Part shown: positions 11,701-23,197 of the stretch, in pieces
Numbering within the stretch: position 1 is the first letter of the stretch
Layout: the number at the start of each line of letters is the position of its first letter
Assembly (NCBI GenBank): GCA_013397865.1
Contig: VZTI01002747.1
Location: 62,001 to 126,000, forward strand
DNA length: 64,000 nucleotides
Reading direction: 5' to 3'
DNA from: Struthidea cinerea
Lineage: Eukaryota > Chordata > Aves > Passeriformes > Corcoracidae
Translations under genes and position numbers: made by a program
The notes under the pieces: model-generated
What the model saw: only the letters and a program-made list of their open reading frames with translations
Databases searched by the model: none
What the model was told of the DNA's origin: nothing

Positions 11701-13750
11701 CTCTGTTACTGAGACATCAGTCTTCAGTGCTAACCAAAAAAAAAAAAAAAAGTTTGAAAAATTTAAAGAAAAAATGCAACAAAACTTTTAATGTAATATA
11801 GGTTATTGACATTCCTTTCTTTAAAAAGAGAATATAGCTTTATAGAAAATGAAAGATAGAGCATAAACATTTGCCACACTAGTATGCGAGGTACAGTAAC
11901 TGATTTTTGTATGTGCCACTCCTGATCTGTAACCATGCCATCTAAAAAGTCATCTCCTAAGATGGAAGCCTCTCAGTAGTTTGGATCTTGTTCCACATCC
12001 CCCAATGTATGTTTCTGACGTAAAAGACACAGGTGCAATCACTGGATCTAACTTTGCACTTGATGTAAGGACAGAAAGTTGTCTCAGATTCAGGTCATTG
12101 CTACAGACAAGATTTGAATGCAATAAACAAATTTCTGGTTTTATAAAAGGAGATTTTATCCTTGCAGAATAAGCCAGAGTTGTCACCTGTTTTGCTTTGT
12201 GATTTGTTCATTCTGAGAAGAATTAATTAAAATGTTGAGATAAACAAATCCTAGGTCTTCTCTTGAGGCTTTCTCTTTTTGGCATCCTAATCACTAACCT
12301 CTCTGTTGCCATAGACTTAAAATAAAACCCAAACCTTTAATTTTTGAAGGAGACTTTATGCAGAAAACTAGCTCTAACCTTCTCTTCTGATTCCTGTGAT
12401 AATAGTCCTGTCTGTATGCAAGCAGAACTGCCTGCCAGAAAATTTCTCAGATGTCAAGAGTCAAAGTATAAATATTAGTGAATTTAAGTTTTCTGTAGAC
12501 AGCAAAGCTCAGAATAATTTTGTGACCTTTCATTTAAGTCATGCATAACGTGTTTGTTTGCTCTTATCCTCAGTTTCTTTCTGGCTTCTGTGTGTAAGCC
12601 AAAAACTTGGAATGCATTTAGCTGGGGAAAAGACAATATGAAGAATAATGTAAAAGTTTGTTTTATACTACTTTATAGAACTGAAGCTTACTATAACTCA
12701 TGGCTCTGGCATTTATCTACAAGTAAGTTCTTACCTGTTAGAATATACTAGCTAGCACCTATCAGGTGTTTTTAAATGCTTCTGCTCTTTGCTACTGATG
12801 GGAAGAGGCCTGTCATGGTCTTCTGTAAATAATAGTAGGCTTGTTCTCTGCTAAGAGGTATAAATAAAATATGTCAAGTAATAAAAAAAACCCTTAGGAA
12901 ATACTCTGTAATTCTGTAATATTACCATATCCCATAAAAAAAGACCATAATAAATTGGATGCCAGAGGTAGGATACATTTTAGTTAACTTTAGAAGTTTT
13001 ATAACCAAGCTGGGCTCCTTTCACAGCTGGGAGAGGACTGAGCATTTTTGAAGAGTGATTTATCAGACCTCTTTTAGACATTCACCTTAGAGTGAGAGTC
13101 ACTGTGTCCTGGTAGTGGCTATTTCTCTCTAGCTCTGAAGGGAGTGTAGGATGCTTCTTTCAGTGTAGATGCTTACCAGCAATAGGTGCCTGCATTTCTC
13201 TGATGAATGCCATATACGACTGTATGGGATCCCATACATCCATTTGATGAAAGACTTTGGCTAATGTCTGAGTGCACAGTATCTGTATCTTATTGCCAAG
13301 AAACTGTGCACCTCACAATATTTTAATCTCTGATTACAGATGTCAAACAGTAAGGAAGGCACTAGAGATGGACCATATCCATACTGTTTCTTTATCCTGG
13401 TCCCCACACCTACATTTTCTGCTGGAGGATGGATGTAGCAGCAGTCCACATCTTTAGGCAGCCACATGAAATTGGGTTATCAATAATTCAAATTGTCTTA
13501 GCAATAATTAGTAATAAATGCAATTATCAGGACAGGTGGGGTAACCATGTGATGTTGCAGCAATGGCAGCAGATCCCACAAGATCACTATGCCAGGAATG
13601 ATGAGCCCCTCACCAGCTGAGAATCCCCCAAACCCAGTTCTCTGAACGTCAGCTCAGTTGACTTTCATCCAAGCCACATATTTACAGTGTACATATTCAT
13701 ATCTGTCATAAGAATGGTGATGTTTTTGATGTACTTTTTTATTCAAACCT
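11701..13750. other. Unique AT-rich non-coding DNA
   Basis: A 16-base A run occurs near 11735-11752. No gene or transposable element is recognised otherwise. Frames around 11950-12186 and 13261-13620 are open on both strands at once, which is typical of chance, and I could not relate them to any family. Confidence 0.55.
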
Positions 13751-14985
13751 GACTTCTTTTTATGACAAGATACTCACCCAGCTGACCAAAGGAAGTCAGT
13801 TGATGTAATCTTTTTTGATTTCAGTAAAATTTCTGTCACAGACAGTACTTTTTGGTACTGTCTGTCACAGAATCCTCCTGGAAAAAATGTCCAGCACTCA
13901 TCTGGATAAACACATCATGTGATAGGTGAGCAACTGGCTCATGGGTCAGGCACAAAGGGTTATAGTGAAGGGGGTGACAACAGACTGGTGACCTGTCACT
14001 AGTGGGGTTCCACAGCGCTCCATGCTCATCCGTGTGATCTTCAACATCTTCATAAATGATTTGGACACAGGATTGGAAGGGATACTGAGCAAGCTTGCAA
14101 ATAATACAAAATTGGGAGGAGCTGTTGACTCCTGTGAGAGCAGGGAGTCCCTGTGGAGAGATCTTGCCAAGCTAGAGGACTGAGCAATCACCAATTCTGT
14201 GAATTTTAACAAAGAAAAGTGCCAGATTCTGCACCTGGGATGGGGCAGACCTGGATGTACAGACTGGGAATGAGAGGCGGGAGAGTTGCAATGCAGAAAG
14301 GGATCTGAGAATCCTCGTCAATGGCAAGTTGAATTTGAGTCAGCAGTGCCCTGGCAGCCAGGAGGACCGCCTGTGTCTTGGGGGGCATCAGGCACAGCAT
14401 CACCAGCCAGGCAAGGGAGGGGATTGTCCTGCTCTGCTCCGCACTGGGGCGGCCTCACCTCAAGTGCTGGGGCAGTTCTGGGTGCCACAATATAAGAAGG
14501 CTATAAAGCCATTAGAGAGTGTCCAAAGGAGGGCAACCAAGATGGTGAAGGGCCTTGAGGGGAAGCTGTGTGAGGAGCAGCTGAGGTCACTTGGTCCATT
14601 CAGCCTGGAGGAGACTGAGGGGAGACCTCAGTGCAGTTACAACTTCCTCATGAGGGGAAGAGGAGGAGCAGGGTTGGTGGTGACCAGTGACAGGACTTAA
14701 GGGAATGGTCTGAAGTTGTGTCAGGGGAGGTTTAGGCTGGATATCAGGTAAAGGTTCTTCACCCAGAGGGTGACTGGGCATTGGAACTGGCTTCCCAGGG
14801 AAGTGGTCACAGGACCAAGCCTGAGAGAGTGGAAGAAGTGTTTGGACAACACTCTCAGGCACCATGGTGTGACTCTTGGGGATGGTGCTGTGCAGGGCCA
14901 TGAGTTGGGACTTGATGATCCTGATGCGTCCCTTCCAAATCAGCTTATTCTGTAATTCTGTGATTCTGTGATTCCGTGATTCTAC
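13751..14985 (+). mobile_element. CR1 LINE, 3' part of the reverse transcriptase ORF plus 3' UTR, 5'-truncated
   Basis: This is the longest CR1 copy in the window. It begins inside the reverse transcriptase domain (TTTTATGACAAG, then TTTGATTTCAGTAAA, the palm region around the first catalytic Asp). It runs through the phrase giving a GVPQ-like turn, the thumb and C-terminal part, and ends in the diagnostic 8-bp tail repeats ATTCTGTG at 14946-14985. The second catalytic motif, normally F/Y-A-D-D, is destroyed: the bases around 14091-14105 read as a sequence with no Asp pair. Stops and frameshifts break the frame throughout; the longest open piece is 123 codons at 14329-14700. The wording of the C-terminal part resembles the CR1 subfamily with GATCCTGATG near its end. 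5' truncation is normal for CR1, which starts reverse transcription from the 3' tail. The element is dead. Confidence 0.92.
13833..13870. repeat. Hairpin insertion inside the CR1 copy
   Basis: GACAGTAC at 13841-13848 and its exact complement GTACTGTC at 13855-13862 flank a 6-base loop. They are themselves bracketed by direct copies of CTGTCACA (13833-13840 and 13862-13869). Other CR1 copies have a single stretch here, so about 28 bases look like a local duplication with inversion, of the kind made by template switching. Confidence 0.6.
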
Positions 14986-15402
14986 TTAACGTAATCAAAA
15001 GAAGTGGCAAGACCCTTCCAATTTTTGTCCCTTTAACTACTGTTAGTCTTGCATAGCATATAGCCTTTAGAAAATCTCTGTTTCAAAGAATCTTCTTAAC
15101 AATCTTTTTCATAGCTTTAAGATGGATTCAATTTTTCCTCAAATCTTCACATATGAGACCAAATCTATAACTTAGCTCAGGTCAGTTCAGTAAAAGTAAA
15201 AACTTGTTGTATGCAAAATGTGTAATCCCCTTTTCACCTCCGTTGGTTTTCTGCTCTGTTATTACTACTCATTAGTATTTTAAGATGCTCATTAGTATTT
15301 TAAGATACTTTTTTTTCTAAAAAGCAACCTTGAACCAAACACTCAGATGAAAACCTAGAGCTCTGAAGAAAAACAACAGATTGTTGTTATAGTGGTGAAG
15401 AC
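14986..15402. other. Non-coding spacer with a short tandem repeat
   Basis: This is AT-rich DNA after the CR1 tail, with no gene recognised. The 20-bp duplication at 15268-15307 is listed separately. Confidence 0.6.
15268..15307. repeat. Tandem duplication, 20-bp period
   Basis: CTCATTAGTATTTTAAGATG occurs twice head to tail with only the last base differing. The near-identity suggests a recent slippage event. Confidence 0.9.
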
Positions 15403-15522
15403 CTTCCACCTAGCCACTCTCTGTGTGTAATTCAAGGTGATGTTCCTTGTATTCCTGATGGACCAATGCACAATTACTCTGTCAGAGAGGCTGGCTGTTA
15501 CAATGTCAGACTTTTGAATTTT
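15403..15522 (-). other. Candidate coding exon (unidentified), second of a pair
   Basis: On the minus strand a strong acceptor (a pyrimidine-rich stretch ending TTTCCCACAG) precedes 120 bases that stay open for exactly 40 codons, starting KIQKSDIV and ending VARWK. The donor reading AAG|GTCTTC is weak; GTAATT after the codons for LSDR is an alternative. The acceptor phase (0) matches the end phase of the candidate exon at 15736-15892, which would be separated from it by a 213-base intron. I do not recognise the protein. Splice-like signals are common in intronic DNA, so this is a hypothesis only. Confidence 0.2.
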
Positions 15523-15735
15523 CTGTGGGAAATAACATAAGGAGATGAAGCTGCCAAAGAAATTCCCCAAAGGAAAATAAAAGATCTCTGCATGTCAGTT
15601 TTTTGAGTTAGCTGCAACCAGAGTTTCCTCATTTATCTGAAAGATGTTGGGGTTTTCATGCTGGGTGTTCTGTTCTTATCCATTAATGTATAATTAGACA
15701 ATATCTGACAGAATCAGATCAAAATTAGTTATTAC

Positions 15736-15892
15736 CTGTAATTTTTCCACATTCAGTCCATCAACATCTTGTCTATTTAGATAAAAATTTTCAAGTGACA
15801 TGAATTCAGCATGAAGAGTTTCCCAAGTTGTTGTGAGAAAATGAAACCCTGCAGGGATTTTCTGGTAAGTCAGTGTAACATTTTGAAACTCT
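15736..15892 (-). other. Candidate coding exon (unidentified), first of a pair
   Basis: On the minus strand the acceptor TTCATGTTTCCTTCAG and donor TTACAG|GTAATA are both close to consensus. They enclose 157 bases: one base completing a codon, then 52 open codons beginning EFQNVTLTYQ and ending NVEKLQ. The sequence has a protein-like mix of residues and is not low complexity. It sits in a 136-codon open frame (15694-16104) whose upstream part is plain polypyrimidine. In frame it would continue into KIQKSDIV of the exon at 15403-15522. No domain is recognised. An open frame this long can arise by chance in a window this size. Confidence 0.22.
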
Positions 15893-17781
15893 CTGAAGGA
15901 AACATGAAGTGGGATTAAAAACAGAAGATAAAAATAGAAAAAGGCAAGGACAAAAAAAAGGCAAAGGAAATGTAGGACATGAACAAAAGAATAGATTGAG
16001 ACATAGTACAGTGGAACTGCAGACAAGCAAAGAATAAGCAAGCTGGGGGCAGAAAGCAGGTGATGTCCTGTCATTATGGGATGGTAGAAAAGCAAGAACT
16101 GCACAAAAGGAGCACCGGAAGCTGAAAATAAGGATGATCCATTTGATCCATTTGATCTGATCCATTTCAGATCACTGTCAGAACTTAAGTTGACAGAAAA
16201 ATTCAGCTATAAATACACGGGGAAAAAAAAAGATATACATGCATATATAGGTATGTGTCCATGTCTATATATTCATCATATGTGACGGGGAAAAGTGGAA
16301 AAAACCTACATATATTCATAGAGTACAGTTATAAAAATAATGTGATTAAAATAGAGACACACCTGAACATACTGAAAAATATCTTAATTGGGTTCTGATA
16401 GCAGTCTGGCAAGAACTTTTTTGCTGAATATTTGTCATCTAGGAACAGTGTGGAATAATGAAAAGACCTTGAAAAAACACAATATTCTGTGTCTATAAAA
16501 TCATTCTTCTAGTTTTAAAATGGGATTCAGCAAACATAAAATTAGAAAACACACTTAATAAATAACATTTCTATGCCCACTGATTTCTCTTGGTCTGGAC
16601 ACTGATGTGCTATGTTTTCAAGTCTGAATAAATCTTTAATTGCATTTGCATGGAGGTTTTATCAAATGAAAGTAAGAAGCAGAGTTAATTTTCTGACAAG
16701 GTTTGCTGTCCGTAGTCTGATGACCTGCTCCAAAATGCAAACACAAAAAATATTGTCTGTAGAAAAGCAGTTTGAGAGGATGTGTCTGGGAACTTTCAAG
16801 GCCTTAAAAAGATGAGAGGGATTTGTGTGTCAGTGTGAGTGCCTGGCAAACAGATTATCATAAACTTGACTCCACAGCAATTCTGGCACGCCACCTTGCA
16901 GCTCTGGTCCATGACCCAATGTCAAGCACCTTTGCAGGCCTTTTAGCTTTTACTGAACTCCTGGGTGCCAAGGCAGCTTCCCTTTGCCTCTGAACACCCA
17001 TGCTCTCTGTGGAACAACAAATTTCGCTGTGGAAAGATATGCAGCCTTTCCAAAAATATCTCTTAAAAAGAAATTACTTCCCATTACACTTAACAGCAAA
17101 ATAAAAAAAAAATCTCTCAATCCAATTTAGTCAGAACAGCCTCTACAGGCAGCCTCTCCCCTGGGATGCAGTTCTAAAAAATTGAGCACTTTACATGTAC
17201 ACAATGAAGTGTTTGTTTAGGGATGTTTCATATTCAAAAGGTATCAGGAGACAGCTCTGGTCAACACTGTCATATCATTATGCTGAAAAAGAATTGTACA
17301 AGGAATGAAACAAAATTACTTTGGTGCGTTTTGCAGCAAGTAATTCAGGTACAACAGTCTTTGAAATCTACACAAAAATAACCTTATATAGACATTGATA
17401 TACACAGTTTGATGAAAAACAATGATTGCAAACAAAAAAAAAAGGAAAACAAAAGCAAAACAACTTGATCCAGTTGCAAAAGCTGTTGCAGACTGCTTAT
17501 TTTTGTTTCCTTTTTTGTAATTCGGAATGTTTTTCCTTCCTACTGAAATGGCCACACTGTTATGTGTGTACACATCACAGAAAAATGATAAAAGAAATGT
17601 CTTTGTTTTATTGATTGAAAAATGAAGCTTTTTGTGGCAGTACAAGTGGCTGATGCCATCCTGACCACTAAAGAAAATGCCAAACCCAAACAGTGGTGGT
17701 CAAAAGCTGAAGTCTGACTTCTCACTCCGTGGTTAAGGTGAGAGCCCACAATCCCCCAGCTCTGTGTTTTACATATTTTGT
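15893..17781. other. Unique AT-rich non-coding DNA
   Basis: No gene or mobile element is recognised. A short tandem of GATCCATTT lies at 16136-16166. The region contains several A-rich runs (16220-16229, 17432-17443). The open frame at 17316-17645 on the minus strand translates to low-complexity sequence. Confidence 0.55.
16136..16166. repeat. Short tandem of GATCCATTT
   Basis: Two perfect adjacent copies of GATCCATTT (16136-16153) are followed by GATCT-type spacer bases and a third copy at 16158-16166. Confidence 0.8.
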
Positions 17782-18204
17782 TGTGGTTGGGTCCCGTTTT
17801 CCCCTCCCTGTTTTATGCATGCTGTTATAAATATTCATCTACCTTAGTTAATATGTATAAGTTCTAGAAAGTTCTGTCCTATTCGATACCCCTTTGGTTT
17901 CTTCCCCAAGTCCCTCCTATGTGTTGTTTCCATTGGTTCCCTTATTTTTAACCCCGCCTCTTTTCAAAAATCCCATTGGCTGTATGCCTTATCCCTGCCT
18001 TTTCCATCCCCACCATAAAGCCCCTGGTAACCTTCAAGTCCTGGTCTGTCAGACTTCACCTCCAGTTGTTAGGGCACTTTGAATAAATCTTCTGCATGGA
18101 ACTTACAAGGAGAGTCCCCTCACTCACTTTTTTGTCTCCACCTGCACACCGAACTGACAGCCCAGGGGAAGCTCCCTCGGGTGAGGAGCTCGCCCTCTAT
18201 TGCA
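17782..18204 (+). mobile_element. Solo LTR of an endogenous retrovirus with perfect target-site duplication
   Basis: The element begins TGTGGTTGGG and ends CTCTATTGCA, the expected TG...CA ends, giving 423 bases. The five bases TTTGT directly before it (17777-17781) are repeated exactly after it (18205-18209), which is the signature of integrase-mediated insertion. Inside are CCAAT-type boxes (ATTGG at 17932 and 17975), a possible TATA-like CATAAAG at 18014-18020, and the polyadenylation signal AATAAA at 18082-18087. A roughly 115-base U5-like stretch follows. No retroviral genes flank it, so the provirus was lost by recombination between its two LTRs. A 5-bp duplication fits ERVL/ERV3-like elements, but class cannot be fixed from the LTR alone. 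Confidence 0.82.
18082..18087 (+). terminator. LTR polyadenylation signal AATAAA
   Basis: AATAAA lies in the 3' third of the solo LTR and is placed as expected at the R/U5 junction. Confidence 0.6.
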
Positions 18205-18209
18205 TTTGT

Positions 18210-20189
18210 GTGCTGCCCTGTTGAGGATGCAGCAGTCAGACCTCCGAGCTATCCGTGACCTGGGCTTGCATGTGTTAGCTTTTGTGTTTTTACGTGCTGC
18301 GTTACTGGCTAGGAGTAGAAACAGACAGCAAAACAGATGTATCCGAAGTGTAGCCAGCTTGTAAGCTACTGCAGCAGGACAGACCGATATGCTGTCGCAT
18401 ATCTGCTTTCCCTATCTATGAGGGAAAACAAAACTGCTGAAGACATCAGGCCAGATTTCTAAAAAAAAGCCAGTGGTGTACTGAAGTTTCCACTGTTTTA
18501 TCTCAATATTCTTCGTATTTGAAGTTCAGCTGTAATACCTTTGACAGTTGCGTTACATCTTTGCTTTCTGTACCTACAACACACAGGTTTATTGAATTAA
18601 ATGCACCCAGCATACCCATGCCTGAAAGTTCCGTTCGGTGTCAAGGGAGTAAAACTAGCAGAGAAAAGCATATACATCCGCAATCACCCCCGGGAATCTT
18701 GCTCAGTGAAAATTGTATTTTGGTATTTTAAATTGTTATCTTACTAGCAGATCTACTTCAATTCATGTTTACAGTGTCTACTCCTCTTTACATTCCACTT
18801 GCTGGCATGGAACCTTGCACTTGAAAAATATTTCATAATCAGCACACTTCCTTTCAAAATTCCAGGGTGAAATCAAGCATCTGTAGAACATCTCCTTTAA
18901 ATGAAAGAAAACATGTAAAAAACTTAAAAAAGGGCAAAGAAATTAAAACAGCTTGAAAGGATTGGTGATGCTAACAACTCAGGTTCTTCAGGTTTTTATT
19001 TCAAGCAATTTAACCAATTCAGCATTTTCTTCTGACAGAGAACTGCTCACAACTAAACATAATTTAAAAAAAATTGCCATTAAATTTGAAATTCAAATGA
19101 AAGGTGTTACCAGAATATTTGTGCTATAGATGAAGTTCCTGCTTACAAGCTGCAATCATAGACAAGGGATAAAGAATGCATTGTCCTTGGTTGTGAATAT
19201 TCATACATGTGTTACACCAGACAGGTTTTCTAAAACCTTCTTCTCTGTTCCTCTTTTCATGATAAAAAATTGTCACCACAGACAGTTTAGGGTGCAGCTT
19301 TGTTTCAGCACTTGTTTGAGGGATATTACCTGCTTATTTGAGTACCTAAATGGCTGGCTGGTGCCTAAAACTGAAATCAAAACAAGGCTGATTGTATATG
19401 CACTTTAACAAACAGGAGGGGGGTGGGTAGCTGAATCTGTTCTAACAGTTGTTATAATTGATATTTTTATCTATTTGGATCATAGAATACCATAATGTAT
19501 TCTACTTTCTGGTTACTAAAGGGCATCCAGCACAGAGATAATGAAGTTGGCAATGAACTTAGGAGCACTGAATGAAAGCTGTTGCATGGAAAAGCTGAAT
19601 ATTATATTATTTCGAATTGCTAAATACCAGAAAAATGTGAGCACATGGATAATTAGTATATTTGGTTATATTACTGTTTAGGTTTTTTCCCTTCTTGCAG
19701 GTGAGAGAAAAGAAAAAGTAAAACAAGCCCAGAATGGGGAAAAAAGTGAGTTTGGTTGTTCATTTGCAATAGCAACCAGAAGTATCTATGGCTTCAGATT
19801 TATAAGAAAAGTTTTGCTTTGAATTAAACTGATAATTGCTTAAAGACAGGACATTTTTTTAGCGTAGAACATGGATGGGACTTCAGCTGGGGTGCAGAAT
19901 GCTGACATTTTTGTGTTGATTTGATGGCTCAGAGCAAGCAGAAGGTGATGTGAAGAAAGAGACAGGTATACTGCAAAGCATAAAAAGTGGGAGTCACCAA
20001 CTAGGGTCATTTAGATTTCAGCACATAGCAAGTTCCACCAAGGCTGTATGTCCTTTCTGCTTAAAGAATCATTAAAGAATAATGACAGTAAAGTTCCTAA
20101 TGTATTTGTCTTTTATAAATTGGGGTTGTGGGGTTTGTTTTCTTTTGGTTTGTGGTGGTCCATTTTGGTCTTTAAACCATGTCAGACTA

Positions 20190-20191
<2 letters not shown>
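18210..20191. other. Unique AT-rich non-coding DNA
   Basis: No gene, RNA gene or transposable element is recognised. Frames at 18519-18731 and 19130-19408 on the plus strand are open for 70-92 codons. They contain no domain I know and no convincing splice context. Confidence 0.55.
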
Positions 20192-20235
<44 letters not shown>

Positions 20236-20307
20236 AAAAAAAAAAAAAAAAAAAAAAAANNNNNNNNNNNNNNNNNNNNNNNNNNNNNNNNNNNNNNNNN
20301 NNNNNNN
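20192..20307. other. Homopolymer tract and assembly gap
   Basis: A run of 43 T, one G and 24 A is followed directly by 48 undetermined bases (20260-20307). The switch from T to A right at the gap suggests reads of both strands ran into a long homopolymer and were joined badly. The true sequence and length here are unknown. Apparent peptides across it are meaningless. Confidence 0.95.
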
Positions 20308-22769
20308 GTTCTTTTTCCTTCCTGGGCTTACCCAGCTGCTATACCAGTAAAATTGTGTTTTTGTGAGGACAGAAGGGCAGGAGAACTGATTAGCTCCTCT
20401 TGTTCATTCAACCTGTCAAGAACTTGTAGCACTTTATATCATATTGCAAAATGAAAAACAGGGAATCTTTTTATGTCATGAATAGGAGCACTTTACATCA
20501 ACTGAACGCTTGCAAAGTCTCCTCACCAGAATAAGAGTAACAGCAGGTCAAATGAAATCTGAGGTTTTTTTCCCCTGGCTTGTTAAAGACATCAGGATTT
20601 CAGAAAAGTAATACTACGAACAGCAGCAGTTAGGTGCTGGAATGGACCCCATACATGTAACAGTATTCTCATTTAATAATGAATTTGCACTTCAGTGTTT
20701 TTTTGGATCAAAGACCTCATGAATGTCTGGTTTCTGGACAGTGAACAGTAAAAGCCTAGTTAGTCCATGTTGAAAAACATAGATCTTGTCCACATAAGAG
20801 CAAAATAAGGACAAGTGAGAAAAGGAGATTATTCTGAGAGCCCTGAAAATTTTGTAATTGGTGCACAGGAAAAGTGGGAAGGGCCATTATGAAGTCAATG
20901 TAAAAAGCTGCGAAACCAGCTTTTCCAGAAGAGCTGTGTTTACTTTTACCTAACTTTCTTGGGACAAAGATAATGAGCAATGCAACAAACTGCAATAAAC
21001 TGAGGAAAAAATGTGATTTGTAGTAAACTGTTTAAGTGAATCCTAAAGGTCCTTGTATTGTAAAAAGCTTCATTAAGGAAGCACAGGAAAGAGCAACAGA
21101 ATGTGAGTTTATTACTGTGTGTGACTGCATAAGCCTTAACTAGGTTAGGCAGACATGAATTAAAAATTAATTCAAAGAATGATACTTCTGACATTTTTCT
21201 GCACTACTATTAATTATTACTGTGCCTTTGGAACTGTGTGTACAGTATGATAATACTCAAAATTTAAGTTTTTAAGTAGGCTTTGCTTCACCTTTGATCC
21301 CTGTCAACCCCAAATGTTTAGTATTCTGCAAGGATAATTTATAAAACTAAAAGTGCAAATGACTGTAGGAAAGAAGATAAAAATATTAATCTAGAATATT
21401 AAATGGTAGTTCTGGACAATGTACTCTCATATGAATAGCCAAGATAATGTGGGAATTATAAAAATTTAATGTCACTTTGATTCCCCGGTGATTACTGTAG
21501 TATTGCAGGAAAAACCTGAGAATTTTGTTCTCAAGAAGAAAATCCTTAAAACTAGTCTAATGATGTGGAAAATTAAGATGTCAAAGAAGTAGTAGAAATC
21601 ATACATAGGTAACTGTTTCAGTTTGTTTATGAACTGTTGCCCTGGCTTGAATTAACCCTGTTCCTGGAGTCATATAACCTTCTCACACAATGACTGACAG
21701 TTGTTTTGAAATATTTCAAGATTTGTGATGACTATATAGTTTATGGTGTGATTTCCTTCCCCCTCATGCAACAGAGTGAGTTCTACTGTCTATCATGTGC
21801 TGTCTGTGTTTATTCCCCACATAATAATACCATTATCTTTGCTATTTTCACACAGCTGTGCAGTGTAGAGAAACTGCCACAGAACTACGTAGTCTTCAGG
21901 GTTATCAGCTTCAAGTCATCTGTAACTTTGTCCACACTATCATTTTATACCCACTATCTTATTTGACTCTACTTGAACATTAGAAAATATTAGCTGTGAA
22001 TCTCAAACTTTAATGCCTTAATTGCTTGTTCATCTTTACTATGAATAAAATATTACCATAAGGATTATTCAGTATTGTGGACAGAAATAGCTAATTTGTA
22101 ATTTAAAAGTATGTTCAATTGAACTGAAAATTTACAATGGAAAGCTCAATACATCTTTGTGAAGGGAAGTTATGTAGAAGAGTCATATGGCCTCTAGAAG
22201 CAATTTTACATATATGTGAACAGGAGGTTGAGTGGTATATGGAAGATTTCTGTGAATTATCAACAGTGCATTTACTACTTTGAAAACAAAAGACTGTTCA
22301 TACCTGATACAACTGGTGGCCAGATTCAAATTCAAGCACTGGTACACGTGTGCCAAAATGAGCTGGATATAAAACCTAAACATTTCCCAGAATGCAGTTT
22401 GAGATGAATGAATGCCTACAGTCGCTCACCTCGTTAAGTGGAGCAAAATTAGACTTCTGTTCAGATCTTGTTAAATAGTTTTTGAACAATTCAAAATCTT
22501 TAAATCACCAGATATGTTAAGTATTCAAAATACATTTACACATTCATGCAGCTGCAGTAATAAGCTAATAAAATAGCATAAATTGGGGTCTTTGAATCAC
22601 AGTGAAAGTGAAGAGACCTTGTATTAGGCCCATTTTACTAAAGTATCAAAATAGAGATGTGAGTAAGTGCTACTTGTTGTCTGATACTTAGTTCGCCAGT
22701 CACAGATGAAAGGATGAAACATATTAGGAATATATGAAAACAGCCATTAATGTACATCTTGTACCTATA
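20308..22769. other. Unique AT-rich non-coding DNA
   Basis: No gene or mobile element is recognised. On the minus strand, 22347-22289 is a 59-base stretch with a good acceptor and an ATCAG|GTATGA donor. It can be read as an open exon in one phase, but the length and lack of context make it weak. Confidence 0.55.
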
Positions 22770-23197
22770 TCACAGAATCATAGAATGGTTTGGGTTGGAA
22801 GAACCCTTAAAGATCATCTAGTTCCAAACACCCTGCTATGGGCAGGCGCACCTTCCACTAGACCAGGTTGTTCAAAGCCCCATCCGACCTAGCCTTGAAC
22901 ACTCCCAGGGATGGAGCATCTACAGCTTCTCTGAGCAATCTGTTTTGCTGTCTCATCACCCTCACAGTGAAGAATTTCTTCCTCATATCTAATCTAAACC
23001 TACACTTTTTCAGTTTGAAGCCATTCATCCTTGTCCTGTCCCTACATGGCCTTGTAAATAGTTCCTCTCCCTCTTTCTTGTGGGTTCGCTTCAGGTACTG
23101 GGGGGCTGCAGTCAGATCACCATAAAGCCTTCTCTTCTCCAGGCTGAACAATCACAACTCCCTCAGACTTTCCTGGTTGGTGAGATGCTCCATCCTT
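22770..23197 (-). mobile_element. CR1 LINE 3' fragment
   Basis: The minus strand reads as the CR1 C-terminal ORF2 region and 3' UTR, ending in CCATTCTATGATTCTGTGAT at the low-coordinate side. A 97-codon open frame (22858-23151) still carries the CR1 phrases LFSLEKRRLYGDL, FRLDMRKKFFTVRV and NRLLREAVDAPSL, so this copy is better preserved than its neighbours. It lacks the catalytic core and is truncated at its 5' end near 23197. Confidence 0.92.

Noticed and set aside
15893..16104. Upstream half of the 136-codon minus-strand frame, which looks like a string of membrane segments.
   Set aside because: It is the translation of a pyrimidine-rich tract, giving Phe/Leu/Tyr runs. No start context or family match.
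22289..22347. 59-base minus-strand stretch with good acceptor and donor, open as HFGTRVPVLEFE in one phase.
   Set aside because: It is very short, also open in another phase, and isolated by many kilobases from other candidates.
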